Assembly (NCBI RefSeq): GCF_023656415.1
Contig: NZ_JAMOIL010000001.1
Location: forward strand, 1 to 64,000
From: Nocardioides bruguierae
Lineage (GTDB): Bacteria; Actinomycetota; Actinomycetes; Propionibacteriales; Nocardioidaceae
Length of the DNA: 64,000 nt
Direction: 5' to 3'
Part shown: positions 63,679 through 64,000 of the stretch, in pieces
How positions within the stretch are numbered: position 1 is the first letter of the stretch
Layout: the number at the start of each line of letters is the position of its first letter
Made by a program: the position numbers and the translations under genes
The notes under the pieces: generated by a model
Told to the model about the DNA's origin: nothing
What the model saw: only the letters and a program-made list of their open reading frames with translations
Database searches by the model: none

Positions 63679-64000
63679 TCAGTCCTCGCGCCGGCGCCGC
63701 TCGAGCAGCACCGTGTCGCGCCAGACCCCGTCCAGGGTGGCGATCCGCGAGCGCACGGCGAGGGTCTCGTAGCCGGCGGCGTGGTGCAGCGCGATGCTGG
63801 CCCGGTTCTCGGGGAAGATGGAGGTCTGCAGCGTCCACAGCCCGCCGGCGTCGGCCTCGGTGACCTGGCGGTGCACCAGTGCCTTGCCCACGCCCCGGCC
63901 GCGGGCCTCCTCGGCCACGTAGACGGACGTCTCGCCGACCCCGGCGTAGCAGGCCCGGGCCGAGACGGGGGAGACCGCTGTCCAGCCGACCAGGCGACGC
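63679..64000 (-). CDS. GNAT-family N-acetyltransferase (partial, runs off the right edge)
   Basis: The C-terminal 106 residues of a GNAT enzyme of the phosphinothricin/methionine-sulfoximine acetyltransferase type. Visible are LVGWTAVSPVSAR, ETSVYVAEEARGRGVGKALV (acetyl-CoA-binding R-G-x-G-x-G/A loop), SIFPENRASIALHHAAGYE (E-N-x-x-S-x-x-L-x-x-x-x-G-F/Y motif) and DTVLLER at the end. It acetylates a small amine; the N terminus lies outside the window. Confidence 0.85.
   Translation of the reverse strand, partial: RRLVGWTAVSPVSARACYAGVGETSVYVAEEARGRGVGKALVHRQVTEADAGGLWTLQTSIFPENRASIALHHAAGYETLAVRSRIATLDGVWRDTVLLERRRRED

Overview
The window is about 64 kb of very GC-rich DNA, densely packed with short intergenic gaps and many 4-bp stop/start overlaps. 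The gene content is that of an actinobacterium: an actinobacterial integration host factor (mihF) beside gmk-rpoZ-coaBC-metK-priA, a PriA without helicase motifs, a PyrR-type pyr leader, a RibM-type riboflavin transporter, a mycothiol-type DinB-fold protein and many leaderless promoters (TANNNT 6-8 nt before the start codon). A Nocardioides-like organism (Propionibacteriales) fits best, but that placement is inference. No rRNA, tRNA, CRISPR array or prophage was seen.

Layout. 1-2030: the end of an IS5-type element, a small membrane protein, a MinD/ParA-like ATPase and a hypothetical membrane protein. 2110-4081: quinone oxidoreductase, PPOX-type flavin/F420 protein and a membrane protein. 4096-9511: first half of the pyrimidine operon (PyrR leader, pyrR, pyrB, pyrC) followed by hrpB. 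9575-10724: small membrane proteins. 10872-16969 (minus strand): a six-gene carbohydrate or cyclitol catabolic operon (SDR, two Gfo/Idh dehydrogenases, an IolE-like protein, a phytanoyl-CoA-dioxygenase-family oxygenase, a TIM-barrel epimerase-like protein) with a divergent LacI-family regulator at 17074. 18131-19197: a hypothetical protein and a lipoprotein. 19352-28387: second half of the pyrimidine operon with its own near-identical PyrR leader (carA, carB, class 2 pyrD, pyrK, a degenerate class 1B pyrD-like gene, pyrF, lipoprotein). 28535-39627: housekeeping block mihF, gmk, rpoZ, coaBC, metK, priA, def, fmt, rsmB and a LigD-polymerase-like gene. 39982-46824: lipid kinase, rpe, then an FMN-riboswitch-controlled riboflavin operon ribD-ribE-ribM-ribBA-ribH. 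46790-50727: a permease-like protein with divergent TetR, coaE and a GH3 hydrolase. 50747-54150 (minus): a group 2 sigma factor with a SigR/SigH-type promoter, and an oligopeptidase B. 54208-56479: 5-oxoprolinase pxpABC. 56498-64000: dinB, a DUF4192 protein, a glutamate-cysteine-ligase-like enzyme, a KefB-type antiporter, a universal stress protein and a partial acetyltransferase.

How it fits together. Pyrimidine synthesis is coordinated by PyrR acting on two copies of the same RNA leader, one per operon half; a block of about 12 kb carrying hrpB and the catabolic operon lies between the halves. Riboflavin synthesis and uptake share one FMN riboswitch. The points most worth following up are the pyrK/pyrD-like pair whose orotate-binding residues are lost although a normal class 2 pyrD sits beside it, the oxygenase-containing catabolic operon with a frameshifted dehydrogenase, the SigR-type promoter of the sigma gene, and two regulatory-looking intergenic regions (39628-39981 and 63352-63678).
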